Shown piece after piece: positions 52,481-63,909 of a stretch of DNA of 64,000 nt. The stretch is from Casuarius casuarius (taxonomy: Eukaryota > Chordata > Aves > Casuariiformes > Casuariidae): NCBI GenBank assembly GCA_003342895.1, contig PTFA01000366.1, positions 620,001 through 684,000 on the forward strand, in the 5' to 3' direction. Under the pieces are notes generated by a model, which worked only from the letters and a program-made list of their open reading frames with translations, searched no databases and was not told the DNA's origin. The position numbers and the translations under genes were made by a program. Every line of letters begins with the position of its first letter. The first letter of the stretch is position 1.

Positions 52481-52630
52481 GGGAAAGGAGACATGGTAAC
52501 ATACTGGCTTGAAGGGAAGAAAGCCTCTGCCATCCAGAAGGCAGTCCTCAAAACTTCTGTGACTCTTCAAGACACTGGCAGAGCTTCGTTTAGTCTGCTA
52601 CCGGGTGTCCTTCCCAGGGATCCTCTCTAA
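52481..52630 (+). CDS. Cyclase terminal exon 22
   Basis: The acceptor is TTTTCTTCCCTAG. Encodes GKGDMVTYWLEGKKASAIQK and a 29-residue tail ending LPGVLPRDPL before TAA at 52,628-52,630. GKG...TYWL marks the end of the catalytic domain. The terminal exon is still open and in phase with everything upstream except for the TAA in exon 18. Confidence 0.85.
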   Translation, partial: GKGDMVTYWLEGKKASAIQKAVLKTSVTLQDTGRASFSLLPGVLPRDPL

Positions 52631-55600
52631 AGTGCTGTTTAGTAGCCACTTAGTGACTTCAGCCTCCACTGTAATTTCAGTCTGTTTTATCACCTTGTGG
52701 ATTTGCACCATCATGACACAGTTTCGGAAAGCAGAAAAGTAGAGAGTGCACCCCTTTGGCCTTGTGGATGTATTAGCCCAGACCGTTTTCTCTGGATCAC
52801 TGGTATCTCTCTCCCACCAGTGGCAGCAAAAATATAAAAAAGCAAAATTCATCTTGGAGAATGATATATAATAACTCCAGCATCACGTGGTACAAGGGCA
52901 GGGTTAGCTGCTGATTTGCTTTCGTGAATAACCCTCTGCTAGCAGCCTCCGTTACCTCCAAACCAGCTGGCTGGACGTTTCAGCCTGTGAGGTACTCCCA
53001 CTAGAAAGAAAGGGACAGTGTAGTGTTCCTACTTAGTGGTAAGACAAACCCTGTGTCTGTGATGATTTTCATGGTTTGAAAGGAAAAAAAACGAAATGTG
53101 TATTGTGTTAGAAAGTAAGGCTTGGTGAAAGAGGAGGATGCAGTGTCCATAGTGGACATAAGTCCAAAATAAGAATTTGTGCTTCTGCCTCATTTCATCT
53201 CCATCGTCTGGAACGTACAATCATTGCAGTCATGTACCACCACTAAGAAGAAAGTCCAGGGTAGATCCATAGATACAGCACTTAATGATATTAGCCATCT
53301 TGGTATAGAGATCTGAAAACCACAGGAGAAAAATGAGAAACACTGCATATTTTTCTTAAACAGAGGCGAGTGCATTACAACCACTCTTTTGGCTGTACAG
53401 CAGTCTTGGGCTGCTCTGGGTCCTCTCTGAAATACTACTTTTGACATTAGCCTATGCTATGGACTTGCCTTTGCCTAGAGAAGTGGCTGTGGCGTAGCAT
53501 TGTTGGATAGCTGTCTGACTGTGAAATCAGGGAGCCTTCTGAGTCACTGTGTAATTTAGGACACGGCTTATAAAAGGTCATTCCGGAGCAAGCACTTCCT
53601 GTAAAGAGAGACCCATCGCTGCAAATGGAGTAATCTGTTGATGAGTGTGGTTCTGTAGCGTTGCTGGTATTGACTTTCCTTAAAGACAAACCTTACGTAT
53701 GGTGGCCCCTGTTTGCAGTTTTTAGGGTTTTATTTATGGCAACAAATCACCTCTCAGGGCTAATCTACTTTTGAAGACTTTAGCTAGTCCAGTTAAACTG
53801 AGTAGCAAACAGTCTAACAGAATTAGATATACAAAATGGGGAAAGAAAGGCTACACAGAGTCACAGCAGCTCTGCCATAATATGATCTGGACTGTATAAT
53901 GGGGAAGGAGGTGACAAGGAAGGACTATATAGGATATAGCTCCATTTACTGCTCCTTACTCTGTTCCCTCACCTTCCAGTCTCTGCCTGATCTGAGGTAA
54001 AAGTACAACAACATGCACGTAGATGCAATTTTTCTAGTGCAAGTTTGTTCAGCTTAAACAAGTAGTCCATGTTAGCTTAAACTAGTTGTCCATGTTCCCA
54101 GATAGCCAGCACATTTTTTAATGCTGAATATATGCTTTCTGATTTAATAAGAGATTCACACTGCAGCTTAGCTGCTGTGGAAAGTAAACGCAGCAATAAA
54201 GTTAGATTTTTCAGAGATGCTTAACAGAGGTAGAACTTAAATCCTTCTTAATTACAAAAGACTTCTTTAAAATCCAAAAAAAAAAAAAAAAGGAGAGGGA
54301 GAGAGAGAACATTCTGGGTGAAATTCTGTCTCAAAGCAGCCATTTCAATTGGACCAGAATCACAGCCTGGCAAATATACTTGATCTTACCACATTAGATC
54401 CCAACACACAGTATTGATCTGAATTTTTAAGAAGTTAAATTTAAAATTTATTTCACATTTTCTCTAAACTTTAAAGATTCCATTCTATATTTTACAGTCA
54501 TATTAGTGCATGGTATAGTATAGTTACCTTTTTGTAATCTTAGCAAAATAAACCTTTCAGTTATCCAGAGCCCAGTGATGACCTTTAATACAATTATTTC
54601 CTTTATACAAGTGTTATCTAGATGTTTTGAAACTCTCTTCTGTATTACCATGCTGCACGATATATAGTATAGTTTTCATTACTTTTTTGGCAAGTTAGCA
54701 TTTGTTTTAGCTTTTTATTAGAAAAGGTCATATCATAGGGTCTTTTATCAAATATGAATATGCTCTTTTATATGTTCATCTGTGGCATTACTGCAATTTT
54801 AACTCATCTACTTTATTTTAGTGTTGCTTTTAGAATTAAAAGCTTTAAAATGAGTGTCTTCTGAGTATAAAGTCTTCTATATATATATGGGTAATGATAA
54901 GCATTAGCAATCTTGTTTGATTGACAGCCCTCACTACTGACAGGTCGTTGGGTAGTATGCGAATACTCAGGAACAATATTTGATACAATATGGCAATCAG
55001 CAGAGACTGTGTACTACACACTTAATCCACCAAAGGTGAATCTGTTTGCAGCATAAAGCCTGCAGGATGTGCGTTGCTTTTGCCTCCTGGGGATGACATA
55101 ATTGCAGTGTTCATTTTTTTCTGTACTGTTGTGGCCACACATGCATGCGTATGTATGAGCATCTATACACATATATAAAACATGCCTGGCTACAAATATA
55201 CCTATACAGAGAGAGCTTAGTGCAAATCAATTTACAGTATAAAGTCACAAAATTGTTGACAATTACAAATGCCTCAGGTCTGCGCTGTGCAAACATCTTC
55301 TACTGATGGCATACAGAGTGATACTGCAAACCAAACTTAAGATACAAGGGCAGGCATCTTCATATCACCTGCAGATCAAAATGCCGGCCCACGTTGCCAC
55401 CTCCAAATCTATATCTTTGCGTGGGGTTACACTTGTGACTAATGCTACTGAAACTTGAGTCCTATCCTGTTCAGATCTGTCCTATTAGATCTATCTTACA
55501 TTCAGATCTATCTTGTTATCCTGCCTCTGACTGTCCAGGAAATGTAGCAAGATAGCTTGTTACAGCTACCCCGACGCTGCTGGCTGAAGTCCCCATCACC

Positions 55601-56841
55601 TTGGTAATGCAGAAAACCGACCAGTGATTGCCAATTGCTCAGGCTGAAGTCTGACAACCAGAACAGTGCTCATCTGTGTGACGCTTTAAATCCACAGATG
55701 CCCAACCCAGAGGTGGACTCAGTCCAGAAGATGTTCTTTTTTAAAAGTGGACACCATATATCGTTATATCTGCAGTATGCTATTCCTTTCTTAGGAGATA
55801 TTCCTTTCATCTACTAGAAAATGGGAAAGCAATTGCAATGATAGGCCCGAAGAACTGAAGGAGATCTCTACTTTATGGCTGCCTTCAGTTCTTCAGTTGC
55901 CTTCAATTCTTCAATCAGTGCCCTTTCAGTGACTACAGTCATGAAAAACAATGCAGTGGATACTAATATTTTATTCATGAAATGGTGATTTTATAGAGAG
56001 ATTGTGTGTTGTCATTATTGCAGCTCCATCTACATACAGATGAGGATGCAGGCAGGCACATTAAATAAATTGCATAATAAAGCAACAACTGACTTATGGA
56101 ACTCTTGAATATGATTGATAAACTTTCACTATTGACTGTTTCACTATTCACTGTTGGAGCCTGAATGTTAAACAGTAGATTGAATAACCACAATATTTAA
56201 AAATCCCAACAAATAAAAAAAAATGGTTAATGTTTTTTCCAGGTGTAAAACTTTCTGCATTTTATTCCTACCTTCGCAATGGGAAAAGACTTTCAGTGTT
56301 GCCACTGAAAAGTTATCCCCAGACTATGCATATATACAGACTATGCATAGCATATATATTTTATTTAGCTTGTTACTGATATGTCCATCGAGTGTCTAGT
56401 TAATACTTCTTTTGTGTAAACAGAAAAATTGCCTGCTTTTCCCCATGACTATGAAGTCAAACCAGAAATGTGAATTTGTTTGAAGAGAAGTGAAATGAAG
56501 TCGGTGTTCTTCCCCAACGGTACATATTATGAATGTTGAGCCTGAGTGTGCAGTCTGTGAAGATCCATATTTGAAGAGATCGATACTAAGGTACCTAGGA
56601 TGTAGAGCAGGTAGCCATCTACCCCACTCAGACCCCTAGTTATTATTAATAGCCCTTCTCTGTGAACTGACCTCCCTAGTAAGAGTCTTTGGTTTTTTTA
56701 AGTGTGTCTTTCTGGGCCTGTCATTTCATAATTGCTAATAGTTATCACTGCATTTCATAATAAAATACAGTGATGTGCTATTCAGGGTTTTAATGAGATC
56801 TGAAAACCAACCAGCATTCCTGGATCTTTTTGTTGGCTGGT

Positions 56842-56892
56842 TTGGGTTGAGTTGGTTTGGGTTTTTTTGTTTTTTGGTTTTTTTTTTTTTGA
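56842..56892 (+). repeat. G/T-rich low-complexity run
   Basis: Runs of GGTTTGGG, GTTTTTTGG and T(12) form a simple G/T tract. No gene. Confidence 0.7.
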
Positions 56893-59800
56893 ATGAGATT
56901 TTTTTTCCTTTTTATTCTGTGATTATAACAGTTTAAAATAAGAATAACACACCAAGTGTTGGTATAAGGCCAGATTTTGAGAGATGGTAGGCCCTTACAA
57001 ACTCTGTTACATCCTCTGAGTATTACGCATGTGCAGTGCGCAGATCAGCCAGCAACCTGCTACACATGAAATTCTTTCTGTAACTCTTGCATTCTACCTC
57101 TAGGCAGAAAGAAAGTCTGTCCCTACCTGGAGACCCTGTTCAGAGTAAGCCACCAGAGAGAAACTACATATACTGAGAAATACAGTGAATATATTGCCTT
57201 TGTGACCGAACTATCACACAATTTATCTAACAGAGAAATGAAATATTGTCTGTGAAGCCTTTCTGGGCTCCTTTCCTTTCACAAATGGCTATAACACCTC
57301 TTTTTCTATTTTTGCCTCACTAGGACGAGGTACAGAGCCAGAAACTAAGGGCTTGGGAAATTGCTGAACACAAAGCGCTCTGTAAAATCTGAGTGTGCTA
57401 TCAGTTAATGAAGACAGGATTTCATTGTGGTTATAATGACATAGTTCTGGGACATTTAAATTCTGTGTATCCTGTTGGAAGGACTGTGCCCTAAAAGAGC
57501 CACAGCAGAGTTCTTCTTGTAAAGGTGCCTTAAGAACTTTCTTAAAGGGAAGGAAGAACTTTAAAGCTTCAGGATTGCAACTGTAGGGTTGAAGTAGAAA
57601 ATTTGGGTCTGAATCTGTATTTTCCAAAAATATTGTCTGTTTCTGCAAGATAAAGAGGTTATTGGAGCAGATCTCAAATGGTTATATTGCTACATTTGTG
57701 CAATCTGTGACCTGCTCCTGAAAACAGATGTCTAATGAATATATTCCTATGTACGATGTAGCGTTTTTAAGTCAAAAACTTAAGCATAAAAGTCTCTGAA
57801 TGCATCTGACAATCAGATAGTCAGGTCTAAGTCTTGCAACTCTTCTGAACAGAAAGTAACACATGATTTAAAAACCAAAATGGCTAGGCCTCCTTAACTT
57901 GTAGAGAGAATATGGGCTCTGGCACTCCTCCATTGAGAGGAATAAAACTGATAAACTAAGGGTAATCTTTACTGATAAAAGTTTGTCTCCGAGCACTACA
58001 AGTGAAATCTAGATTTGGTCTCTGTATTGTCTTTAAACACAAGACATAAAAAGGCCCATAGTACCAGCATGTAACAAACAACTGCAGTTGTCCCAGCCGG
58101 GAGTCCATGCTCAGAGAGCTGCAGATTAAAGCTGGGCTCAGCACCAGCTGCCTTGCAGCTAACGCCATGCTGTGTGTCAAGAATGTGTCAGGAAAAAAAC
58201 TCTTCAGTCTACTTATTAGGAGAAACTCCTATGTGTTTTAATACTATTGATATTAGAAACTTACTCAGAAATGTCTCAGGACTAGGAAAGTCTCTCCTGT
58301 CTGAACTGTTTTCTAGCAATATGGCAATATTGGCAATGTGTTGAGATTTAAGTTTCTGAGTGCAGATTGTGCTCTGTACATAAATAGATCGATCAGTCCC
58401 TAAATGCTCATGAAAACCAGGCTGGAAGTGCCTTTGAGGCCTGACAGTCACCCATCTCTAACCCATCTCTACAGCACCTTTAGTGTGAAAGGTATTACAC
58501 AGCAATGCAAAATCCAAGGCTTTTGCTGCAAGAACTGAAAATTTAGTTGGATGTCTTAACATAACAGCTCATATTGGATGGATGATGTATGGTCAGATTA
58601 CACAGTTCTGATAAAGGGTGGGACCCTGCTCTGTGAACAGCCTTGTAAGTATCAGCAGGACTGCTGTGCATGAGGTCATAGTCAGCAGCTGATAACCACA
58701 CTATGACAAAAAAAGTCACAAAATAGGCACTGCAACATGGATGGAAGAGAGGTGGATGGGACGGGGAGGAAAATCTGCCCATGAAAGAGCATCATATTTC
58801 TGCAGAACTCAGATCAAGAATACAAATTTGGTCCTGAGGGACACAAACCCTGAGCACACTCACCTCCCTCTCATTTAGTTCTAGACAGAAAGGACCAGCT
58901 ATGGTCTAGCACTTCAGAGGTACAAACCACACACTCTGGTTTTGGTTTCCTATCTGCTTTCTGAACAACGCAATCACCCCTGAACAGAGGTGAGAAAACT
59001 AATGATGGATTAGGCCTGATTAAAATTCTCAGTGTTATGTTAAAGGCTTTTTAATGACCAGTTTGTATGACTATAAAAATTCTGTTTATGATAACAACAA
59101 AAATTTAAGCAAAACAACACAAAATTGTCCTGAATATATTCGACATGTATTACTTTTACATTGTTTCTTAAAAGAAACTCCACCGTAGCACTATGACAAA
59201 TGCTACTCTAAAAATAAATTTATCTTAGAAAGCTTCTCTAAATGCCATTATCACTGCCCTTCTTCAAATACTACTATATGCCCTGCCACCCATACTGCAT
59301 GACCAAGCCACGTGTGCCTGTTGACTTCAATGGGACCAGCTTTAGCCCCACAGACAGAAGTCTAACACAACTGCAAGCACTATTTGGAGGATAGCGCTGG
59401 GGAGAGAAGTGGAATCCTCACCCAGAGCTGTTATAATGGCAGCAATGGCAAAAAGAAGCTCTCATCTCCAGGTCATGGCTTGGAATCAGATCCAAAGCTG
59501 TGGTATTCTGAGGTCAAATTCAGACCCAGGACAAGCAGAAGCTGCTGTATGAAAAGCAACATAATTATTCCTATTTGTTCCATAATCAGCACTGGTTCTA
59601 CGAGTTCTAGCAATCATCAGAGGAGACCACACAAGCTGAATGAAAATACAGCTTCAATAATTCCCTAGTCTGAACCTGGATATCTGCATAAAAAGCTTCA
59701 GGCACTGCTGCTGTCATGTTGTCTTTATTTGATCAAGTAAGCAGTGGATTTTCACTGGCAAATCTATAGTGTATGAAAAGAGCTTACTCTATTAAAAAAA

Positions 59801-61547
59801 AAAGAAGGTTCATTTTAAAATAGCCAAATTTCCATTTCATTCTCTCCTGAACTATGGGAAAAGAAAGGAAAATTCATAGAGAAAGAGATTTCAGAGATAA
59901 TGCAACTATATTTCTTTAACTTCAGAATCCCACATGTTAACCAGAAAACCTTAGCCGATATGGTAGATTAGCCTAGAAACATTATCTAAACTTCTTGTAT
60001 TTTAGCACGAAATCTCATCTCAGTTAAATCAATGGAGTAAGGATGTTGACGGTAAACGCCATGTTTTTAACATACATTTTTTGTGTCTCTTTCTATATTG
60101 TGAGTAATTTTCACTCCCACTGAACTTTGCTTTAACATAAACATTCCATAGTTTTAAACAGTAAGAAAATGAAATATGGCGCATGACTGAGAACTGCTTG
60201 GCTGTGCCTCACATTATATATTAATCATTCTATTTGTCACTAGCATTTACTGTCTTGCCCTGTAAAAGCCCATATAACTTTTGTCAGAGAACATCTAATC
60301 CTAGATAAAATGAAAAAAACTTGACCTCTTCCTATATATATTTGCTGAACTGTACAAAACTAGGTTCCCAGGGGGCTAACACTTTGCTATCTTAGGCAAC
60401 ACAAACGATTGCTCACAACCCTGCCTAACAGAGTATTCAAACTACCTGCTAGTCCATTTTTTACTGGCAGGCCAAATCTTCAGGGATGCTGAGCACCCAC
60501 CATACCGGGCTGAGACCCTCACCTGCTTCTCTTGGGAACTGAAAGCAATTAAAGACCCTGTTCTACATCGCGTACGTTAGCACTGTTTTAGCCATTGACT
60601 TCAGAGGTCATGAAATAAGACTCCCCAGTGTCATCAAAGAGCTGCTCAGTACACTGCAGAATAAGGCCCTGCAGTGACTAAGCTCGCAGGAGATGATCTC
60701 TGTAACAACCGGAGCATGATTTTATGTGGGACTTTTATGTGAGCATTTCCTCTGGAGGGTCCATTTCTATGAAATTCCCTTGCTCAGTGGATGAAATGCA
60801 GACGGTAAAGGGTATGAAAATTTATTTGTTCGCACATTACTTTTGCTGCACACCAGAGCAGCAAAGCTGCCTGTAACCATCTATTAAGAAGTGTTACTTG
60901 AATCAAACTAGCTTATATTTATTTATCCCAGTAGCATCCTGATGCCCCAGCAAAGCCTGGCTACAGTGTATAAATAGCATCTTGTTTGGTCTGACAGAGT
61001 GAAACCAAACTGTCATATCTGAAAAACTGTTTCCTCCTTTTAGCAATCTCTTTAGAGATTGGTTGTCTGTAATAATTTGACATAACTTTCCAAACAAATA
61101 AGCCCAGCAGTGCATAAAGTTTTCCTTCACTTTCCAAGCATTTCCACAGGCAACAAAGTATGGCTCATTACAGTGGAAAAGTCCATACCACTTTCTACAC
61201 AACATTTCAGGTTACTGCAAGAGAAAGGCAGATTTTCTTTTTTCCTACTCAAGTAATTCAATATATTTGTCTGGTGCAAATTATGGTTGATTAAAAATAG
61301 CAGAAGTGAGAACAGTTATTAAGACTTCTGCTACAGAGAAGCTTTTCAGAGTTATGAGAGTTCGGTTACAGAAACTGGGGGACTTCCTGAGACTCTGGCA
61401 AATTACTCAATGCTTTAGTAACCATTATCCTAAGAGTTTAACCCCTGGAGTAGCTGCTTAGATTACGCTTTATATTATACAGCATCTCTCATCTTGTCTA
61501 CATAGTAGCTGCCAGATAGAATTTTATATACTGCATGTAACATGTAA

Positions 61548-61553
61548 TTTATT
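61548..61553 (-). other. Possible polyadenylation signal of TMEM215
   Basis: AATAAA on the minus strand about 1.2 kb beyond the TMEM215 stop codon. Other AATAAA hexamers exist further on, so the choice is uncertain. Confidence 0.25.
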
Positions 61554-62719
61554 GTTGGATATAACAGGTGGGATTTGTGTTTCTGCACATGAACCCCAGG
61601 CTTAGGCTTTGAATGATTAATCCTTTTTACTTTATGTTTCTATTTCTGTATAGCCTCACTTCATGTTTCTATTACTATATATCCATGAGCAGTGAACTAA
61701 AACACCTGTCAGCCAGGTCGTATGTTCTCTCCCCCTGGTACAGCATGGCTTTGAGACCACTGACATGACTGTAACCCTTCATAAGCCACAGAGAAACACT
61801 GGCCATTTTAAAAAGGCACATGAAGATGACATTTCCAGAAAAGACAGATCCCACTCCAAACACAACCCATAGGAGTCCATTTCCTAAGTGACAGTGGAGG
61901 TACTGGAATATATTTTTAAGATGCTGAGTCCACTGACATCTGCTCCTGGTCTTTGCAAGAACCGTATCATGATCATGTTGTAATCCCCTTGTCAAGTGTG
62001 CTGTAAAATCCAAAAGTGTTAGAAACACTCCAGTGAATTCAGTACCAGGAGGGGATGCAGTTAGAACCTGTACCTTTCATGCTGTTGATGATGGATTACC
62101 TTCTGAAAACTCTCCTGAGCCTATTCAGCCCCTAGGAGACTTCAGGAGAAGAGCCCACAGGGTCAGCACATCGATTCCCATGACAGAGGAAAGTAAAATC
62201 CCACCAGGAAGAAATGTGGAGAGACAAATCACCTTGTCACTCTCAAACATCAGCCAGCTAATGGAGTGCATGCTGGCGTTTCTCAATCCCTCCCAAGACA
62301 AAGTGACACTTTTCACAAGACCGACTCGTCCACAGAGAACCACATTCTTTTCTACAGACTTTTGAATCAACTCTTGATGTTAGCTGACAGCCACTGATGC
62401 CCTCCTGCCAATGTATCTAAGGGCACGGATAAAATATGCAGCATTAAAGCAAAAGGCAAGGAAAGGGAGAAAATAAATACACAAAATGGATTTTTTTTCC
62501 AAAATGAAGAATTGAATTCTTTAACCTTTAAACATGCTTGTTTACTTACAGAAAGAGTATTTCAGGCACAAAAGGTTTGAGTATCAGTCACATACCAGGT
62601 TAAATTGTAATAGTATCAGGATTGTCCCATGCAGTGCAGTCAGCTATATTATCCCCTATCAAGAGCTTGGAGTTGTAGTTTTTGTATAAATACATACATA
62701 CATAGAAAATATGCATCAT

Positions 62720-63439
62720 TCACACTATGGTCTCGTGGTCTGAGCTGACTCCAGCAGGGTTTATGTAACAACAGTATCTGTCATAAGGGCTGTTCTCCTT
62801 GTAAGAGCAGACAATGATACTGTCTTTGGGAGCAACAAAAATGTTGTCTTCGATGTCTGAGCAGGCAGCGCTGTCCCTGGTGGGAGAAGAGCTCGTCTTC
62901 TCCAAGGCACTGTACGTGGATCCATCTCCCACGAACACATTCCCCGGCATCTCCGGGTAACAGGTCTCCAGGTATCTCAGTATCTCCTCCTGCTCCACCT
63001 TTCTGATTAGGCTCTTGCACTCGCCCGTGGTGGGGGTGGGGGTGGTGGTGGTGGTGGTGGTGGAGATGGACACCGAGTCGTCACCCCGCAGGACTCTCTT
63101 CTCCTTCAGGTATGCCTTCTTGCCCAGCTCGTCGCAGCTCCCCTTGCCAGACTCCAGGTCCGAGGGGCTTCTCAGCAGCTCCATGATGTCCCGGTCCTTG
63201 GCTTGCTTGCAGCACGGACACTTATTCTTGGGCCATTTGGTGCAGCCATCGGTTTTTCTGGTGAGGGCGATGGCAGCTATGCCCGGCAGGCAGATGGCTG
63301 GCCCGATGGCCAGGAGGGGGATGTCCCCTAGGGTCTCTCCCTTGATCCCGGACACGGTGAACATGAAGCCGAACACCAGGAACACGCTGACCAGAGCCAC
63401 CACCAGCCCCGTCCGGGGGTTGATGTCATCGGGTCTCAT
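62720..63439 (-). CDS. TMEM215: Transmembrane protein 215
   Basis: A single-exon CDS of 239 codons plus TGA. The start MRPDDINPRTGLVVALVSVF matches the known vertebrate TMEM215 start; human TMEM215 is about 235 residues. Two hydrophobic segments follow: about residues 11-31 (GLVVALVSVFLVFGFMFTVS) and about 41-60 (LLAIGPAICLPGIAAIAL). The rest is a polar cytoplasmic or lumenal tail with a Cys cluster (NKCPCCKQ), LLRSPSDLESGKGS, a poly-Thr run, and the conserved end DSIIVCSYKENSPYDRYCCY ... DHETIV. The last residues, T-I-V, fit a class I PDZ ligand. A second Met lies four codons upstream in frame (MVRT); I chose the family start. A possible splice acceptor (TCTCTTAG) lies just upstream at 63,463, agreeing with a non-coding first exon. 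The function is poorly known. The longer open frame running upstream is an artefact of the GTGCACGCG repeat. Confidence 0.95.
   Translation of the reverse strand: MRPDDINPRTGLVVALVSVFLVFGFMFTVSGIKGETLGDIPLLAIGPAICLPGIAAIALTRKTDGCTKWPKNKCPCCKQAKDRDIMELLRSPSDLESGKGSCDELGKKAYLKEKRVLRGDDSVSISTTTTTTTPTPTTGECKSLIRKVEQEEILRYLETCYPEMPGNVFVGDGSTYSALEKTSSSPTRDSAACSDIEDNIFVAPKDSIIVCSYKENSPYDRYCCYINPAGVSSDHETIV
63026..63063 (-). repeat. ACC microsatellite encoding Thr/Pro run inside TMEM215
   Basis: GGT repeats on the plus strand give TTTTTTTPTPTT in TMEM215, where the human protein has a short SINSPTPTEEGE segment. It is an in-frame expansion in a probably disordered region. Confidence 0.85.
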
Positions 63440-63670
63440 GGTCCGCACCATCCTGCCGGCACCTAAGAGACCCCTCTCGCCACGTCCTCCGAAGCAGCCC
63501 TGGGGAAGGGGCGCAGCTCCTCCGCGAACGGCCCAAGTCTCCCGGGCAGCAAAAGGAGCAGGGAAGCGCAGGGGAGGCGAAGCCAGCCCTGCCCCGCCGG
63601 CCCCCAGCCCGCGGGGCCTCCCCGGCGGTGCGGGGCAGCCCCGCCGCACCCTCCCACGCGTGACGGCGGG

Positions 63671-63806
63671 GCACGCGTGTGCGGTGTGTGCACGCGTGCA
63701 CGCGTGTGCAGTGTGTGCCGTGTGTGCACGCGTGTGCCGCGTGTGCGGTGTGTGCACGCGTGTGCGGTGCGTGCACGCGTGTGCGGTGTGTGCACGCGTG
63801 TGCACG
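63671..63806 (+). repeat. GTGTGCACGCG alternating purine-pyrimidine repeat
   Basis: About 135 bases of GTGTGTGCACGCGTGTGCGG-type units with near-perfect purine-pyrimidine alternation, a classical Z-DNA-forming pattern. It creates His/Thr/Ala-rich or Cys/Val/Arg-rich open frames on both strands, which are not genes. Confidence 0.9.
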
Positions 63807-63871
63807 GGCGGGCTCAGAGCAAAGAGGTGAGGCGGAGCGGGGGGCGGGCAGCCGTGCGGGGCACCGAGCCC

Positions 63872-63909
63872 TTCCTCCTCCTCCTCCTCCTCCTCCTCCT
63901 CCTCCTCCT
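63872..63909 (+). repeat. CTC trinucleotide repeat
   Basis: About twelve tandem CTC units in the CpG-rich region upstream of TMEM215. Confidence 0.9.

Larger units (their letters stand above)
18366..52630 (+). pseudogene. Receptor guanylyl cyclase, 5'-partial, with one in-frame stop; non-canonical extracellular domain
   Basis: Twenty-two exons join in phase into about 865 codons. Known for the family: membrane guanylyl cyclases turn GTP into cGMP in response to extracellular ligands. Seen, in order: extracellular region (about 1-242) rich in Cys, with N-glycosylation sequons NVT, NAT and NWT; one membrane span (about 243-263, ARIAIALPICLVCSSFILTI); pseudokinase domain with VAIKK, HGRLKSNNC in place of HRD, and ADYGL in place of DFG; dimerisation helix (SERTQDL...KTDRLLYSMLP); class III cyclase with [32 protein letters not shown] and GKGDMVTYW. 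Key metal, guanine-selecting and transition-state residues are present. TAA at 46,979-46,981 (about codon 671) would remove the last 194 residues including most of the cyclase core; reading is open again afterwards. The first exon with a signal peptide was not found. All introns are GT-AG. Poly(A) candidates downstream are weak (AATAAA at 54,195-54,200). It could be a unitary pseudogene, a polymorphic allele, or a functional gene with a sequence error. I cannot match it to NPR1/NPR2, GUCY2C, GUCY2D/2F or GUCY2G from the extracellular part. Confidence 0.85.
52631..62719. other. Spacer between convergent cyclase and TMEM215
   Basis: About 10 kb of mostly AT-rich DNA. It must hold the 3' UTRs of both genes, which point towards each other. 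Several open frames look mildly protein-like (53,291-53,678 minus, 57,289-57,642 minus, 62,033-62,365 plus) and are treated as findings. Short duplications occur near 55,870-55,920 and 56,310-56,350. No other gene recognised. Confidence 0.5.

Noticed and set aside
63440..63805. In-frame upstream extension of TMEM215 to 361 residues
   Set aside because: The extra residues are His/Thr/Ala repeats from the GTGCACGCG microsatellite followed by GC-rich 5' sequence; the family start is MRPDD.
63015..63830. Long plus-strand open frame opposite TMEM215
   Set aside because: It is the antisense shadow of a conserved, GC-rich coding exon plus the simple repeat.
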